Part shown: positions 5,397 through 7,773 of the stretch, piece after piece | Layout: every line of letters starts with the position of its first letter | Numbering within the stretch: the first letter of the stretch is position 1 | NCBI GenBank assembly: GCA_016793585.1 | Contig: JAEUJR010000813.1 | Span: forward strand, 1-7,773 | Direction: 5' to 3' | Origin: Archangium sp. | Lineage (GTDB): Bacteria; Myxococcota; Myxococcia; Myxococcales; Myxococcaceae | Length of the DNA: 7,773 nucleotides | Translations under genes and position numbers: made by a program | Notes under the pieces: model-generated | Database searches by the model: none | Told to the model about the DNA's origin: nothing | The model's input: the letters and a program-made list of their open reading frames with translations, nothing else

Positions 5397-6952
5397 CCTG
5401 GCGCCCCCGGTTGTGGATGGTGCTCGCCGCCGTCGCGGTCGTCGCGATGGTCGCGGCGATCGGTGGGCTCTCGATCGTTCGTTTCTACGACGATCAGCTC
5501 GTACGCCAGACCGAGGGTGAGCTGCTCGCGCAGGGCGCCGTCCTCTCCGAGGTGTTCGCGCTGCAGATCGCGCAGCGCCTCGAAGACGAGAACACCTACG
5601 GCCTCGTCGCGACGGTGCAGCGCCCCCGCGCCGCCGACCCCACGTTGACGCCGCTCGTGCCGATGCTGCGCGCGAACGATCCCGTGCTCCCCTCGCCCCC
5701 GCCCGCGCCGCCCGCGACCCAGGCGCCAGACCCGATCGCCAAAGACGCCGCCCTCGCGATGGGCAGCCTCATCGAAGAGGTGAGCAAGACGACGCTGGCG
5801 GGCCTGCGGCTGGTCGACGTCAACGGCGTGGTGCTGACGTCGAGCCAGGAAGACGTCGTCGGGCACAGCGTCGAGAGCCGGGTCGAGTTCCAGCGGGCGC
5901 TCACCGGCGAAGCCGTCAGCCTGTTGCGGGAGCGCACGCCCGACCCGAAAGACTCCGCGCTCGAGGGGCTCTCGCGCTCGAACGCCATTCGGGTGGTGGT
6001 GGCGCTGCCGGTGGTGCGGCACGGCCGCGTGTGGGGCGTGGTGATGCTGCTGCGCACGCCGATGACGCTCGCGAAGGCGGTGTACGGCGATCGAAAGAGC
6101 CTCGGCGCGACGACGGCGGTGCTGCTCGCGGTGATCGCGCTGGTGGTGATTGGGCTGTCGATCGTCGTCGTGCGGCCGGTGCGCGCGTTGGTGAAGCAGA
6201 CCCGCGCGATCGCCTCGGGTGACGTCGAGGGCTCGAGGCCGATTCCGAGCCCTCGCGTGGCCGAGCTGGCCGAGCTCTCGGTCAGCCTCGCCTCGATGGC
6301 GGCGCTGCTCGATCAACGCGCGAAGTACATTCAGGGCTTCACCTCGAGCGTCTCGCACGAGTTCAAGACGCCCCTCGCCGCGATGCACGGCGCGATCGAG
6401 CTGCTCACCGACGATCACGACGCGCTGTCGCCCGAGCAGCGCACGAAGTTTCTCACCAACATTCGCGCCGACGTCGATCGGCTCACCCGCCTCGTCGAGC
6501 GCCTGCTGCTGCTCGCCCGCGCCGACGTCGCCAGCGCGAACGCCGAGATCGCCGACGTCACCACCATCGTTCGGAGGCTCGAGCAGCCGCGGGTTCGGGT
6601 CACCAGCGACGATGGGCTGCGAGCGAAGATCCCCGCCGATGCGCTCAGCGCGACCCTCGGGCATCTCGTCGAGAACGGGCTCAAGCACGCGGGGCCGATG
6701 GCGACGATCGACGTGAAGGCGACCCGCAGTGGAGAGCGCGTGGTGATCGACGTGAGCGACGACGGGCCAGGCATCTCGGAGGCGAACGAGAAGCGCATCT
6801 TCGAGCCGTTCTTCACGACCGCGCGCGCGACCGGGGGCACCGGGTTGGGCTTGTCGATCGCCGCGGCGCTGCTGAAGGCGTTCTCTGGGAGCGTGACCCT
6901 CGTCAGGCCGTCGCGAGGCGCTCAGTTTCACGTCGAGGTGAAGGCTGCATGA
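5393..6952 (+). CDS. Membrane sensor histidine kinase with Cache-like periplasmic domain
   Basis: The 519-residue protein starts at GTG 5393 inside the regulator's stop, so translation is coupled. Order of parts: TM1 (about 8-30); extracytoplasmic region (about 31-236); TM2 (about 238-262); HAMP linker starting VVRPVRALVKQTRAIASGDV; HisKA with H322 in SVSHEFKTPL; and a HATPase domain with N428 (HLVENGLKH), the D456-D457-G-P-G box, FEPFFTT and G481-G-T-G-L-G. All catalytic boxes are intact. The sensor region has LRLVDVNGVVLTSS, ALTGEAVS and VALPVVRHGRVWGVVMLL, a pattern like single-Cache/PAS-like folds, and a proline-rich insert at about 97-115. The whole protein has no cysteine. The ligand is unknown. 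It is co-directional with the rhodanese, which suggests but does not prove a sulfur- or stress-related signal. Confidence 0.94.
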   Translation: MTWRPRLWMVLAAVAVVAMVAAIGGLSIVRFYDDQLVRQTEGELLAQGAVLSEVFALQIAQRLEDENTYGLVATVQRPRAADPTLTPLVPMLRANDPVLPSPPPAPPATQAPDPIAKDAALAMGSLIEEVSKTTLAGLRLVDVNGVVLTSSQEDVVGHSVESRVEFQRALTGEAVSLLRERTPDPKDSALEGLSRSNAIRVVVALPVVRHGRVWGVVMLLRTPMTLAKAVYGDRKSLGATTAVLLAVIALVVIGLSIVVVRPVRALVKQTRAIASGDVEGSRPIPSPRVAELAELSVSLASMAALLDQRAKYIQGFTSSVSHEFKTPLAAMHGAIELLTDDHDALSPEQRTKFLTNIRADVDRLTRLVERLLLLARADVASANAEIADVTTIVRRLEQPRVRVTSDDGLRAKIPADALSATLGHLVENGLKHAGPMATIDVKATRSGERVVIDVSDDGPGISEANEKRIFEPFFTTARATGGTGLGLSIAAALLKAFSGSVTLVRPSRGAQFHVEVKAA

Positions 6953-7083
6953 CGCGACACAGCGCGTTCGCGTGCCCCGTTGATGGTGCGTGCAACGGGC
7001 TCGTGTGCACCTCGTTGGCCGAGGGGCGCCGACGCGTTCATCTGGAGCGTGCTGCACCCGTGATCACGGCATGCCGACGGTGA
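6949..7083 (+). CDS. Possible 44-residue cysteine-containing small protein overlapping the kinase stop
   Basis: An ATG at 6949 overlaps the kinase stop as ATGA, the usual arrangement for translational coupling, and opens a 44-codon frame ending TGA 7081-7083. The product begins MTRHSAFACPVDGACNGLVC and has cysteines at residues 9, 15, 20 and 42. Against it, third positions are less G/C-rich than in neighbouring genes, it overlaps the last 20 bases of the convergent membrane-protein gene, and I recognise no family. It may be chance. Confidence 0.22.
   Translation: MTRHSAFACPVDGACNGLVCTSLAEGRRRVHLERAAPVITACRR
6976..6999. other. 7-bp stem-loop between convergent genes
   Basis: CCCGTTG (6976-6982) pairs perfectly with CAACGGG (6993-6999) around a 10-base loop. 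It sits 24 bases after the kinase stop and about 65 bases after the minus-strand membrane gene's stop, where a bidirectional terminator would be expected. There is no T-run on either side, so an intrinsic terminator is doubtful. Confidence 0.3.
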
Positions 7084-7357
7084 GCTCGGTGATCACACAC
7101 AGCATCGCCACCGTGAGCGCCGCCGAGAGCGCGATGCGCACGACGTCGAGCTGGTGCGCGAGCCCCGCCATCGGCACGTTCAGCACGATCAACGCGAGCA
7201 GCCCGCCGAACTGAACGATGGCCCCGATGAATGACACCCAGCGAATCGCGCGCGGCCACCAGAAGCGGCCGACGGCGAGAATGAAGGCCCAGGCCCCCCA
7301 CGCCGAACCTGCGAGCACCGAGGGCCACACGTCCATGACGACGGAGCATCGACGCAC
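7064..7357 (-). CDS. Small membrane protein with three predicted helices, function unknown
   Basis: From GTG 7357 the product is 97 residues. Three hydrophobic stretches are visible: PSVLAGSAWGAWAFILAVG, WVSFIGAIVQFGGLLALIVLNV, and VRIALSAALTVAMLCVITELTV. Short Arg/Trp-rich loops (RFWWPRAIRW) separate the first two, a typical small integral membrane protein. I recognise no family. The start is uncertain: GTG 7357 has GGTGAG 7 bases upstream; GTG 7369 and ATG 7336 are in frame but have no binding site. The preceding minus-strand gene ends at 7376, so the two are tightly linked and probably co-transcribed. It converges on the histidine kinase. Confidence 0.6.
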   Translation of the reverse strand: MRRCSVVMDVWPSVLAGSAWGAWAFILAVGRFWWPRAIRWVSFIGAIVQFGGLLALIVLNVPMAGLAHQLDVVRIALSAALTVAMLCVITELTVGMP

Positions 7358-7375
7358 GCCCCGTCTCACCGCAAG

Positions 7376-7773
7376 TCAACGGAAGTAACTGCCGCGGAGG
7401 TCGACCGAGTAGCCGAGCGAGATCTCCGGGGCGCTCGCGGTGATGAGGTGCTGCGTGAAGAACAGGGCCTTGCCGGGCACCTCTCCGCGCGCCTCGGCCT
7501 CGGTGCCGAGCTGCTCCATCGACCCGCCGTGGCGCACCCACGTGAACACCTTTGGGAGTACCGCCTCGGTCGTCCACCGCGCGACCGGCCATGAGACCAG
7601 CGGCGCCTCGAGCTCGAGCCTTCCCGAGAGGTGGAAGACGCCGAAGTCCTGCGCGAGGGCGAGCTCGACGACGGCCTCTGCGGCGCCGAGTGAGGCCGGT
7701 GCGACCTCGAGCGTGAGCCGCTGTGACGACGCGTCGAGCGGAATCGGAAGACCGTTCACCCGCGCCCGCAAGA
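7376..7773 (-). CDS. Unrecognised protein, C-terminal 132 residues, 5' end outside window
   Basis: The frame is open to the window edge. The first possible start inside is TTG 7771, but nothing upstream of it can be seen, so the gene is treated as partial. The segment alternates hydrophobic and polar residues (RLTLEVAPAS, FGVFHLSGRLELEAPLVSW, FFTQHLITASAPEISLGYSVDL), which suggests mostly beta structure. It has no cysteine in the visible part, no membrane helix, and ends DLRGSYFR. Third positions are mostly G/C, supporting coding. It lies a few bases before the small membrane protein gene. I do not recognise the family and assign no function. Confidence 0.6.
   Translation of the reverse strand, partial: LRARVNGLPIPLDASSQRLTLEVAPASLGAAEAVVELALAQDFGVFHLSGRLELEAPLVSWPVARWTTEAVLPKVFTWVRHGGSMEQLGTEAEARGEVPGKALFFTQHLITASAPEISLGYSVDLRGSYFR

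Noticed and set aside
5375..7057. 560-codon open frame on the - strand
   Set aside because: It is antisense to the full histidine kinase, whose catalytic boxes are all intact. The product is Arg/His/Asp-rich low-complexity sequence.
1..7773. tRNA, rRNA, insertion sequence or phage genes
   Set aside because: No such sequence pattern, transposase motif or terminal inverted repeat pair was seen anywhere in the window.

Overview
The window is high-GC throughout, and third codon positions are almost all G or C in every convincing gene. Gene content and protein style (adenosylcobalamin-dependent ribonucleotide reductase, Blh-like sulfur dioxygenase, TauE/SafE permease, abundant two-component signalling) suggest a chromosome of a myxobacterium or a related deltaproteobacterial lineage. 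The lineage is inferred from style only; no marker here fixes the taxon.

Layout: (1) 1-1518, the 3' two-thirds or less of a class II ribonucleotide reductase gene (nrdJ), cut by the window start. It is followed by a leader or tail region that ends in a strong intrinsic terminator (1616-1647). (2) About 1655-2104, a small biotinyl/lipoyl-like domain protein with no modifiable lysine. (3) 2105-2482, a stretch without a confident gene, possibly the remains of one. (4) 2483-2644, a ten-copy tandem array of a 16/17-bp unit, not explained by any gene, that runs into the 3' end of the next gene. (5) On the minus strand, a TauE/SafE-type permease (4288-3551) followed by a metallo-beta-lactamase-fold sulfur dioxygenase-like enzyme (3484-2630). 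(6) Divergent from these, a single-domain rhodanese (4395-4664), then closely spaced an OmpR/PhoB-type response regulator (4698-5396) and a membrane histidine kinase (5393-6952). (7) On the minus strand at the right end, a small three-helix membrane protein and the 3' part of an unrecognised gene that leaves the window.

The central block (2630-6952) reads as a sulfur-handling locus. The dioxygenase would oxidise glutathione persulfide to sulfite, the rhodanese would move sulfane sulfur between thiols, and the permease would export the resulting sulfur oxyanion. The kinase/regulator pair is co-directional with the rhodanese, with gaps of 33 bp and then a 4-bp overlap, so it may control the block. 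This is an inference from position. The kinase has no cysteine at all, so direct thiol or persulfide sensing by the kinase is unlikely.

The parts least explained by ordinary annotation are the tandem array with its regular GTGA-N3-TCAC dyads, a 7-bp-closed hairpin in the divergent leader that ends exactly at the rhodanese start codon, two mutually exclusive hairpins before the nrdJ terminator, and the lysine-less lipoyl-like protein.
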